DNA from: Gemmatimonadota bacterium
Lineage (GTDB): Bacteria > Gemmatimonadota > Gemmatimonadetes > Gemmatimonadales > Gemmatimonadaceae
Direction of reading: 5' to 3'
DNA length: 56,568 nt
Assembly (NCBI GenBank): GCA_003223455.1
Contig: QHVE01000029.1
Coordinates: forward strand, 3,491 to 60,058
Under the pieces are notes generated by a model. That model saw only the letters and a program-made list of their open reading frames with translations. It searched no databases and was not told where the DNA came from. Below are positions 7,287-14,226 of the stretch, piece by piece. Positions within the stretch are counted from its first letter, which is position 1; each line of letters begins with the position of its first letter. Both the position numbers and the translations under genes were made by a program.

Positions 7287-7775
7287 ATGCATACCATGAC
7301 CAGCACTTCAACCACGGCCGACCGCGAGATCGTCACCACGCGCCTGATCGATGCGCCGCGTGCGCTCGTTTTCGAAGCGTGGACCGACCCGAAGCACGTC
7401 GCGCACTGGTTTGGCCCCGACGGGTTCGTGACCACGACGCACTCGATGGAGGTGCGGCCAGGTGGCATCTGGCGGTTCACGATGCGTGGACCGGACGGCA
7501 CCGACTGGCCGAACGTCGTCACCTACGAGCAGGTCGTCGCCCCGGAGCGGCTGGTCTACCTGCACGGCGATGACAAGGAGCCCGACATGTTCCATAACAC
7601 CGTCACCTTCGACGATCAGGATGGCAAGACCGCGCTGACGATGCGCGCCGTGTTCAAGACGGCCGTGGCGAAGGACTTCGTCGTCCGCGAGCGCGGGGCG
7701 GTCGAAGGCGGGAAGCAGACGATCGCGCGGCTCGATCGCTACGTCCGGGAAATGGCCCGCTCCGGCACGAATTGA
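7287..7775 (+). CDS. SRPBCC / AHSA1 domain protein
   Basis: A 162-residue START-like domain protein with the typical opening REIVTTRLIDAPRALVFEAWTDPKHVAHWFGPDGF, the MEVRPGGIWRF strand and a C-terminal helix ending in LDRYV. Members bind hydrophobic ligands or act as Hsp90-activator-like proteins; the ligand here is unknown. An AGGAG lies 7 nt before ATG 7287. Together with the upstream ArsR gene it forms the very common ArsR-AHSA1 pair. It is flanked on both sides by ECF42-type YCII units. Confidence 0.85.
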   Translation: MHTMTSTSTTADREIVTTRLIDAPRALVFEAWTDPKHVAHWFGPDGFVTTTHSMEVRPGGIWRFTMRGPDGTDWPNVVTYEQVVAPERLVYLHGDDKEPDMFHNTVTFDDQDGKTALTMRAVFKTAVAKDFVVRERGAVEGGKQTIARLDRYVREMARSGTN

Positions 7776-7792
7776 AAAATCCTCGGACGGCG

Positions 7793-7821
7793 TGTCGATT
7801 TCGGCCGCACTCGTTCGACGT
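7793..7821 (+). promoter_or_regulatory. ECF42-type promoter of the second YCII gene
   Basis: TGTCGA at 7793-7798 and CGACGT at 7816-7821 with the same 17-nt separation as at 6283-6311. The intervening bases are only partly alike, which argues that the two boxes are maintained by selection rather than by recent duplication. The 5' untranslated region to ATG 7901 would be about 75 nt. Confidence 0.75.
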
Positions 7822-7900
7822 GTCAGTAGAGCGAGGGAAATGCCCCGGCCGGATGGACCGGACGCCCGGCTCCGAACCGATCCATTGAGGAGACACGACC

Positions 7901-8338
7901 ATGCCGAAATTCATGATGCTGGTGAAGGCGAGCGCCGACAGCGAAGCCGGCGTGCTGCCCACGACGGAGCAGTTCGCCGAGATGGGGAAGTACAACGAGG
8001 AGCTCGTGAAGGCAGGGGTGATGCTCGCCGGCGAAGGGCTGCACCCGACCTCCCGGGGCGCGCGCATCGTGTTCAAGGGCAACAACAAGACGGTCGTCGA
8101 CGGACCGTTCGCCGAGACGAAGGAGCTGATCGCCGGCTTCTGGATCATCCAGGCGAAGTCGCTCGAGGAGGCGATCGAGTGGGCGCGTCGCGCGCCGAAC
8201 CCGCACTGGGGCGGCGACACGAACATCGAGGTGCGGCAGGTCTTCTCCACCGAGGACTTCGGCGAGGCGCTGACACCCGAGCTGATCGCGAAGCAGAACG
8301 AGCTGCGGGCGATGGGGGAGGCGAACCAGCGCGGCTGA
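7901..8338 (+). CDS. YCII/DGPF family protein, copy 2
   Basis: A 145-residue paralogue of the protein at 6355, with MPKFMMLVKASADSEAG at the N-terminus and DGPFAETKELIAGFW near residue 67. Its closest recognisable relatives are the DGPF proteins encoded beside ECF42 sigma factors in actinobacteria and other phyla. Biochemical activity is unknown. A GAGGAG-like site precedes ATG 7901. It ends next to a symmetrical hairpin that separates it from a convergent gene. Confidence 0.86.
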   Translation: MPKFMMLVKASADSEAGVLPTTEQFAEMGKYNEELVKAGVMLAGEGLHPTSRGARIVFKGNNKTVVDGPFAETKELIAGFWIIQAKSLEEAIEWARRAPNPHWGGDTNIEVRQVFSTEDFGEALTPELIAKQNELRAMGEANQRG

Positions 8339-8348
8339 GCTGTCACGA

Positions 8349-8387
8349 GCGAACGCCCCGCGGCCTCGAGGACCGCTGGGCGTTCGC
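8349..8387. terminator. Bidirectional hairpin between convergent genes
   Basis: GCGAACGCCC (8349-8358) pairs with GGGCGTTCGC (8378-8387) around a 19-base loop, in the short gap between the YCII stop at 8338 and the minus-strand stop at 8402. There is no clear T-tract on either side, so terminator strength is uncertain. Confidence 0.55.
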
Positions 8388-8401
8388 GTCACTCTCGAGC
8401 A

Positions 8402-8992
8402 CTAGAAGGCCATGGATGCCCGCAGACCAACCCCCTGCCCGGAACGTGGAAGGTTCAGCGAGACTCGCGACGCGCCGAGCCGGACGCGCCTCCAGCCTTC
8501 GTGTGAGCGGCCAAGGTATGCACCGATTCCCGCTCCGAGGCCGCTGAGAAGCAGGGCGTCGGCGACAAAGTCTGCGGCGCCGTCGAGCGACCCCTCCTCG
8601 TGAGGAAGGAGTTGCGCGATCCCGAGACCCACGAGGAGGCCGAACCCGGCATACTGGCTTTTGCGTCCCCGACTCGCTCCCATGCTCACATCGAGACGGG
8701 TGATCTGGCTGCGCGGGAACGCCCGCGTGATCTCGCGTCCATTCTGGTTCGTCCGCACCACGAGTGTATCCTCGCTTACCGACACGACGCGGCCAGTGCC
8801 CGTCGAGGAGTCCGGCATGGCCGTGCTGATGCGGATGCGATCCCCGCTCGAGACCGAGCCGAACGCGCTCTGCGCTGCCGCGCCGGCCGGCACGGACGAG
8901 GCCAACGCCGCCAGCATGATGAGCTTCTTCGCGCCGCGAAGGAGGGAACGCGCACTCGCCACTGCCGTGAACTGCGCCATCGGTCTTCGCAT
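8402..8992 (-). CDS. Secreted or outer-membrane-associated hypothetical protein
   Basis: About 196 residues from ATG 8992 (a second ATG at 8980 is possible). A signal peptide is visible (KKLIMLAALASSVPAGAAAQ), then a short beta-rich domain with GDRIRIS...GTGRVVSVSEDTLVVRT, reminiscent of an SH3-like barrel or KOW-type fold, then a Gly-rich hydrophobic segment (AGFGLLVGLGIAQ, LLSGLGAGIGAYLG) and a basic, beta-ending tail. This pattern of an RNA-independent 'GD-I-R' barrel followed by glycine-zipper-like helices recurs in proteins of Gemmatimonadota-like genomes, but I cannot assign a function. Confidence 0.6.
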   Translation of the reverse strand: MRRPMAQFTAVASARSLLRGAKKLIMLAALASSVPAGAAAQSAFGSVSSGDRIRISTAMPDSSTGTGRVVSVSEDTLVVRTNQNGREITRAFPRSQITRLDVSMGASRGRKSQYAGFGLLVGLGIAQLLPHEEGSLDGAADFVADALLLSGLGAGIGAYLGRSHEGWRRVRLGASRVSLNLPRSGQGVGLRASMAF

Positions 8993-9186
8993 GGGGTCAC
9001 CAGGTAGGGGCTGAAGCCAATGTGGGGACCCGTCATCCTCAGGGACATACGTCATGTTACGTAGCCATCACGCAGCCGCAGCCGGAACTGACGTACGGCG
9101 CGAACCATCCAGTATCTTGAATCGGGAATGCGCGCACGACGCAGGCGTCGCTTCGAGAATCAACTGGTGGACGGAGTCGATTGCCC

Positions 9187-10458
9187 GTGACGGTGACCGA
9201 GACGCATCGCGTGATCGAGACGGTCTGGCGGATGGAGTCCGCGAAGCTCATCGCTGGGCTCGCGCGGATCGTACGCGACGTCGGACTCGCCGAGGACCTC
9301 GCCCAGGACGCACTGCTGGCCGCGCTCGAGCGCTGGCCGCAGACGGGCGTCCCCGACAATCCCGGCGCGTGGCTGATGGCGACGGCGAAGCACCGCTCGA
9401 TCGATCAGCTGCGACGCCGCGTCATGCTGGAGCGCAAGCACGAGCTACTCGGTCACGAGCTCGAGGCACAGCAGGAGGCAGCGGTGCCTGACCTCGACGC
9501 GGCGATCGATGATCACGTCGGCGACGACATGCTCCGGTTGATGTTCACGGCCTGTCATCCGGTGCTGTCGACCGAGGGGCGCGTCGCGCTGACGCTTCGG
9601 TTGCTCGGTGGGCTGACAACCGACGAGATCGCACGCGCGTTCCTCGTTCCGGAGCCGACGATGGCGCAGCGGATCGTCCGCGCGAAGCGCACGCTCTCCG
9701 ACTCGCGCGTGCCGTTCGAGGTGCCGCGCGGTGCGGAGTTCGAGGCGCGGCTCACATCGGTGCTCCAGGTGATCTACCTCGTGTTCAACGAGGGCTACTC
9801 GGCGACGGCGGGGGACGAGTGGCTCCGTCCGGCGCTCTGCGAGGACGCGCTCCGCCTCGGGCGCATCCTCGCCGAGCTGGTACCAACGGAGCCGGAGGCG
9901 CACGGGCTGGTCGCGCTGATGGAGATCCAGGCATCGCGGGCCTCGGCGCGCGTCACCGCCGACGGTGAACCGGTGCTGCTCCTCGATCAGGATCGCTCGC
10001 GATGGGATCAGCTCCTGATCCACCGCGGCCTCGCCGCGCTCGAGCGCGCCGAGTCGCTGCGCGACGCGCGCGGCTCCTACACTCTTCAGGCGGCGATCGC
10101 CGCATGTCATGCCCGCGCGCGCACGGCCGAGGAGACGGACTGGCATCGCATCGCGGAGCTGTATCGCGAGCTCGCCGAGCTCACGCGCTCGCCGATCGTG
10201 GAGCTCAACCGGGCGGTGGCGGTCTCGATGGCGTTCGGCCCAGCGCTCGGGCTCGACCTGGTGGACGCGCTCCGCGACGAGCCGTCGCTCGCCGGATATC
10301 ACCTGCTCCCGGCGGTGCGCGCCGACCTGCTGACGAAGCTGGGCCGGCCCGCCGAGGCGCGCGCGGAGCTCGAGCGCGCGGCGTCGCTCACGCGGAACGA
10401 GCGCGAGCGCGCACTGCTGCTCGAGCGAGCCGATCGTCTCGCGGCGGCGACGACCTAG
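9187..10458 (+). CDS. ECF42-group RNA polymerase sigma factor with long C-terminal extension
   Basis: A 423-residue sigma factor. Region 2 is near residues 12-80 (ESAKLIAGLARIVRDVGLAEDLAQDALLAALERWP) and region 4 near 115-165 (LRLLGGLTTDEIARAFLVPEPTMAQRIVRAKR). A roughly 240-residue helical, TPR-like extension follows, the hallmark of ECF42, with VFNEGYSAT, DQDRSRWD and the block from YTLQAAIAACHA. No anti-sigma gene is adjacent, as typical for this group. GTG 9187 is preferred over TTG 9181 because GGAG lies 10 nt upstream. Expected targets are the two DGPF genes at 6355 and 7901. A TATCTTGA box at 9113-9120 may be its promoter -10. Its stop shares CTAG with the convergent gene. Confidence 0.92.
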   Translation: MTVTETHRVIETVWRMESAKLIAGLARIVRDVGLAEDLAQDALLAALERWPQTGVPDNPGAWLMATAKHRSIDQLRRRVMLERKHELLGHELEAQQEAAVPDLDAAIDDHVGDDMLRLMFTACHPVLSTEGRVALTLRLLGGLTTDEIARAFLVPEPTMAQRIVRAKRTLSDSRVPFEVPRGAEFEARLTSVLQVIYLVFNEGYSATAGDEWLRPALCEDALRLGRILAELVPTEPEAHGLVALMEIQASRASARVTADGEPVLLLDQDRSRWDQLLIHRGLAALERAESLRDARGSYTLQAAIAACHARARTAEETDWHRIAELYRELAELTRSPIVELNRAVAVSMAFGPALGLDLVDALRDEPSLAGYHLLPAVRADLLTKLGRPAEARAELERAASLTRNERERALLLERADRLAAATT

Positions 10459-11516
10459 CGACCGATCCGGTCGAACGGAACGTTGGTGATCGCGTACGAG
10501 CGCCACGTCGAGTAGTCGAAGTGCCACCACTCGTGGACGTTCACGGCGAATCCCTCGGCTTCCATGGCGCGGCGGAGCAGCGCACGGTGCCAGCGTTGGC
10601 GCGTCGTGCCGCCGGGGTAGTCCGCGTAGGCGCGATCGGTGCTCTCATCGTACGTGCTCGGCATCTCGACCGGTTGTCCCGTCGCGAGGTCGTAGAGCGT
10701 GAGATCGACGGCGGCGCCGCGGTTGTGCCGCGAGCCCTGCGCCGGGTCGGCGACGAGCCAGCGCGTGTCGATCGGCACGGCGTCCCAAAAGATCTTCGTC
10801 ACGTACCAGGGACGATACGCATCGTGGATCAGCAGGCCGTAGCCCTGCTTCCGAAGCGCGCGGTGCGCGCGCACGAGCGCATCGGCGGCGGGGCGCTGGA
10901 GGAAGGCGCGCGGCTCGTCGTAGACGCGCGTTCCGAGGAAGTTGTTCGTCGTCGCATAGCGGATCTCGAGCTTGATGCTCGGGTCGAGCCGCACCAGCTC
11001 GACGAGGTCGTTCGGCGTGAACGGGCCGGCCTCCATCGGCGGCGACGCCGCCAGCGCCTCGGCCCGCAGCGAGTCCACCGACCTGACGGGTGTGACGCGG
11101 AGCTGATTCGTCCCCGAGCGCGGCTCGATGGCGTTTCGCGCCAGACGGACGTCGCCGAGCTGCATCGAAGTGGCGCGGCCGCTCGCGTCGCGCGTGAACC
11201 GCACTGGAATGCCACCCGAGTCGGTGGCGAACTCCGACTCGCCGCGCTCGGTGATCGGCGTGACGTGGAGCGCCGTGTCCACCAGTCGCAGACTGCCCTC
11301 CTGCTCGGCGACGATGCGCCAGCTCGCGCCATCACCGTACTCACCGAGGAGGCCGAGCCAGCGCGAGGGAGGTGGTGGCGGAGCGTCGGCGGCGGCGAGC
11401 GTGACGCTCGGTGCGCGCGCCGGCGATGGGGTGGTCGCACTGCGCGCGCAGGCCGCGAGTGCGAGAGCGGCGACGAGTGACGCTCGCGTCGCGATGATCC
11501 GTGTGCTGAGCGTCAC
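10455..11516 (-). CDS. VanX-like D-Ala-D-Ala dipeptidase lipoprotein with N-terminal extra domain
   Basis: A 353-residue M15D peptidase cleaving D-Ala-D-Ala. The catalytic zinc site is complete: His264 and Asp271 (SRHNRGAAVDLT), catalytic Glu329 and His332 (HEWWHFDY); the spacings 7-58-3 equal those of VanX (H116, D123, E181, H184). The N-terminus is a lipoprotein signal with Cys23 (LALAAC), so it acts in the periplasm or outer membrane. Residues about 55-160 form an additional beta-rich domain resembling DUF3471. GTG 11516 overlaps the upstream M20 stop as GTGA. No VanH or VanA is nearby, so recycling of peptidoglycan dipeptide is more likely than vancomycin resistance. Confidence 0.9.
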   Translation of the reverse strand: MTLSTRIIATRASLVAALALAACARSATTPSPARAPSVTLAAADAPPPPPSRWLGLLGEYGDGASWRIVAEQEGSLRLVDTALHVTPITERGESEFATDSGGIPVRFTRDASGRATSMQLGDVRLARNAIEPRSGTNQLRVTPVRSVDSLRAEALAASPPMEAGPFTPNDLVELVRLDPSIKLEIRYATTNNFLGTRVYDEPRAFLQRPAADALVRAHRALRKQGYGLLIHDAYRPWYVTKIFWDAVPIDTRWLVADPAQGSRHNRGAAVDLTLYDLATGQPVEMPSTYDESTDRAYADYPGGTTRQRWHRALLRRAMEAEGFAVNVHEWWHFDYSTWRSYAITNVPFDRIGR

Positions 11517-12730
11517 ACCACGAGCGCCAGCTCGGCGGCGGACACGACGACCGTGAGCGCGCGCGCGACGCCGAGCGTGCCGTCGGTGTTGTCGTACCAC
11601 TCACCCGCCGTGTGCACGCCACCGCCTCGCCCACCCGCGCCGATGGCGATCGCCGGCACGCCGAGGCTGATCGGCACGTTGGCGTCGGTCGACGCCGTGG
11701 CCAGCTCCGGCGAGCGGCCGATGGCGCGCGTGGCGTCGACCGCGGCGCCGACGAGCGGGTGATCGGAGGGCAGCTCACCACACGGTCGATCGCCGATCAT
11801 CGAGATCTCGTAGTCGAGCGGCGGCGCGCCGGGCGAGCGGCGCGCGTTCTCCTCGCGCACGGCGGCACGCACCGCGTGCTCCACCTCCGACGCGCACGCA
11901 GCCAGGATGTCGGCCGAGGAGCAGCGGACGTCGACCTCGAGCCATGCCTCCGTGGGGATGGCGTTCACGCTGATCCCGCCACCGATGCGACAGACGGAGA
12001 GCGTGGTGCGGGGCGTGTACGGGAGCGGCACCGACGCGAGCTTCGCCGCCGTGGCCCCCGCGGCATGCACGGGATTCGGCGTGCCGAACGCGGCCCAGCT
12101 GTGACCTCCGCAGCCGTGAAACGCCACGTGGAACCGGCGGGCGCCCAGCGCACGATGGACGATGCGGTCGTCGCCGGCGCCGTCGAGCGCGATGCACGCC
12201 GAGGGTGTGTCGTCCAGCCGCGCGAAGAGGTGCTTCACTCCGCGCAGGTCGCCGGCGCCTTCCTCGCCGACGGTCGCCGCGAAGATCACCGGCCGCTGGG
12301 TGCGCACGCGCGTGCCGTCGATCGTCTCGGCGAGAGCGAGCATCGCGGCGAGACCGCGCGAGTTGTCGACGATCCCGGGCCCGGTCAGTTGTGCTCCCTC
12401 GCGCGCCACGCCGACGGGCGTGCCTTCCGGGAAGACCGTGTCGAGATGCGCGCAGACGAGCACGGGCGCCTGCCCGGTGGCGCCCGGACGCGATGCGACC
12501 ACGTTGCCCACGTCGTCGGTGTGGACGTCCCGCATGCCGAGGGACTGGAAGCGCTCCGCCACCATCGCGCCCCGTCGATGCTCGGCGCCGGTCGGCGCGG
12601 GGATCTCCGAGAGCGCGATCTGGGTGTGGATGACCCGCTCGTCATCGGCGGCGAGCCGAGCGCGGGCGGGCGCGAGACGCACGAAGAGATCGGTCGTCGT
12701 GGCGGAGGAGGTCACGTCGCGAGCGCTCAT
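11513..12730 (-). CDS. M20-family metallopeptidase (PepT/ArgE-like)
   Basis: A 405-residue di-zinc aminoacylase/peptidase. The first metal ligands are in VCAHLDTVF, the bridging Asp in GPGIVDNSRGLA, the catalytic Glu-Glu in ATVGEEGAGDL, and the final His in GVHTAGEWYDN; the dimerisation domain is between about residues 200 and 310 (FHGCGGHSWAAFG). No signal peptide, so cytoplasmic. It is the promoter-proximal gene of a two-gene operon with the VanX-like lipoprotein, which suggests a joint role in peptide recycling. Exact substrate (tripeptide, dipeptide, acyl-amino acid) is not predictable. Confidence 0.85.
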   Translation of the reverse strand: MSARDVTSSATTTDLFVRLAPARARLAADDERVIHTQIALSEIPAPTGAEHRRGAMVAERFQSLGMRDVHTDDVGNVVASRPGATGQAPVLVCAHLDTVFPEGTPVGVAREGAQLTGPGIVDNSRGLAAMLALAETIDGTRVRTQRPVIFAATVGEEGAGDLRGVKHLFARLDDTPSACIALDGAGDDRIVHRALGARRFHVAFHGCGGHSWAAFGTPNPVHAAGATAAKLASVPLPYTPRTTLSVCRIGGGISVNAIPTEAWLEVDVRCSSADILAACASEVEHAVRAAVREENARRSPGAPPLDYEISMIGDRPCGELPSDHPLVGAAVDATRAIGRSPELATASTDANVPISLGVPAIAIGAGGRGGGVHTAGEWYDNTDGTLGVARALTVVVSAAELALVV

Positions 12731-12876
12731 CTGCTATCTATGGCTCGTCCCTACCCATCGGCGCAAGTCCGCCGATCGGAACGAGATGGCCGGGTACCCT
12801 GCTCGCAACGCAGCGCTCATCGCACGTCGCGCACAGCGAACGAGCAGCGACCTCGTCTGCCCTCACGATTTCCTCG

Positions 12877-14064
12877 ATGACCGATCGGCCCAGGCTCGGA
12901 CGCAACGTGATGGCGCTCGCGGCGGTGAGCTTTCTCACCGACGTCTCGAGCGAGATGATCTATCCGCTGCTGCCCGTCTTCCTGACGACCGTGCTCGGCG
13001 CGAACGCAAGCTTCATCGGGGCGATCGAGGGCGCGGCGGAGACGACGGCGGCACTGCTCAAGCTGGCGAGCGGCTGGTGGTCCGACCGCGTGCGGAAGCG
13101 CAAGCCGCTGGTCTTCTGGGGCTATGCGATCGCGTCGACGATGCGTCCTCTGGTCGCCATCGCGACGAGCGCGGTGCAGGTGCTTCTCATACGGGTCGCC
13201 GATCGGGTGGGGAAGGGGATCCGCAACGCGCCGCGCGATGCGCTGATCGCCGAGTCGGTCGACCCGAGCATCCGCGGACGTGCATTCGGTTTCCATCGCG
13301 CAGCGGATCATGCGGGCGGCGTCGTCGGCCCATTGATCGCGTTCGCGGTGTTGAGCTATCACGTCGCCGAGCTGCGCACCGTGTTCTGGCTGGCCGCGAT
13401 CCCGGGCGTGCTGTCGGTGCTCGTCGTCGCATTCGCCGTGCGCGACATTCCGCGCACGGCGACGGTGAAGTCTGCGGCCCCCGATCTGAGCCAACCGCTC
13501 AGCGCGCGGTTTTGGAGAGTCCTCGCCGTGATCTTCGTCTTCACGCTCGGAAATTCGACCGACGCGTTTCTGCTGCTGCGCGCAAGCCAGCTCGGGGTAC
13601 CCGTGGCGCTCGCGCCGATCCTCTGGGCGGCGCTGCACGTGGTGAAGTCGGCGTCGAGCACACCTGGCGGAGCACTGTCGGACCGCATCGGCCGACGGCC
13701 GACGCTGGTGATGGGTTGGGTGCTGTACGCCGCCGTGTACCTCGGCTTCGCGCGCGCGACCAGCGCATGGCACGCCTGGGCGCTGTTCGCCGTCTACGGC
13801 GTCTTCTTCGGGCTCACCGAGGGATCCGAGCGCGCGCTGATCGCCGATCTCGTCGCCCTCGAGCGGCGAGGAACGGCATTCGGGTGGTACAACCTGGCAA
13901 TCGGCCTCGGAGCGCTGCCGGCGTCACTGCTGTTCGGCTACGTCTGGGATCACGCCGGTCCCGCAACGGCGTTCCTGATGGGTGCGTCGCTGGCACTCGC
14001 CGCGGCGATCGGGCTCGTCGTCGCGACGAGCGGTCAACAGCAGCGGCTGCCCGGACGGTCGTAG
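12877..14064 (+). CDS. Major facilitator superfamily transporter
   Basis: A 395-residue membrane protein with about 11-12 helices and the MFS motif A-like loop GWWSDRVRKRKPL between helices 2 and 3, repeated in the second half as GGALSDRIGRRPTLV. The start of helix 1, FLTDVSSEMIYPLLPVFL, is the signature of a group annotated as drug or sugar efflux-like MFS. The substrate is unknown. It is transcribed divergently from the M20 gene. Its last 31 bases overlap the end of the convergent YbdD-like gene. Confidence 0.85.
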   Translation: MTDRPRLGRNVMALAAVSFLTDVSSEMIYPLLPVFLTTVLGANASFIGAIEGAAETTAALLKLASGWWSDRVRKRKPLVFWGYAIASTMRPLVAIATSAVQVLLIRVADRVGKGIRNAPRDALIAESVDPSIRGRAFGFHRAADHAGGVVGPLIAFAVLSYHVAELRTVFWLAAIPGVLSVLVVAFAVRDIPRTATVKSAAPDLSQPLSARFWRVLAVIFVFTLGNSTDAFLLLRASQLGVPVALAPILWAALHVVKSASSTPGGALSDRIGRRPTLVMGWVLYAAVYLGFARATSAWHAWALFAVYGVFFGLTEGSERALIADLVALERRGTAFGWYNLAIGLGALPASLLFGYVWDHAGPATAFLMGASLALAAAIGLVVATSGQQQRLPGRS

Positions 14065-14225
14065 CGGCGCGCGAGTGCATCGCGAGAGAACTCGGCGCGC
14101 GAGAGCGGCACGCACTCGGGATGACGCTGCGCCACGTGCACCAGATACTGCTCGTAGTCCGGCGCGCCGATCACGCGGCGCGCGACGGATGCTGCGCGAT
14201 GCACGAAAGCGAGGATGGCGCGCAC
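14034..14225 (-). CDS. YbdD/YjiX family small protein
   Basis: A 63-residue protein with the family pattern: a helical N-terminus, GAPDYEQYLVH, RHPECVPLSRAEF, and the C-terminal RYDRPGSRCC. These proteins are encoded directly after CstA-type transporters and are needed for their activity as small regulatory or accessory subunits. GTG 14225 lies one base after the CstA stop, so translation is coupled. The 3' end overlaps the convergent MFS gene by 31 bases; both reading frames look genuine. Confidence 0.88.
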   Translation of the reverse strand: MRAILAFVHRAASVARRVIGAPDYEQYLVHVAQRHPECVPLSRAEFSRDALARRYDRPGSRCC

Positions 14226-14226
14226 G

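Noticed and set aside
9445-10530. Long open frame on the minus strand opposite the ECF42 gene
   Set aside because: High GC leaves long antisense frames open; its composition is Arg/Gln/His-rich with no recognisable domain, while the plus strand encodes a clear sigma factor.
10455-11516. Vancomycin resistance cluster
   Set aside because: Only the VanX-like dipeptidase is present; VanH, VanA and a VanRS pair are missing, so resistance is not supported.
12817-13773. Minus-strand open frame opposite the MFS gene
   Set aside because: Codon pattern is that of a shadow; MFS motifs are on the plus strand.
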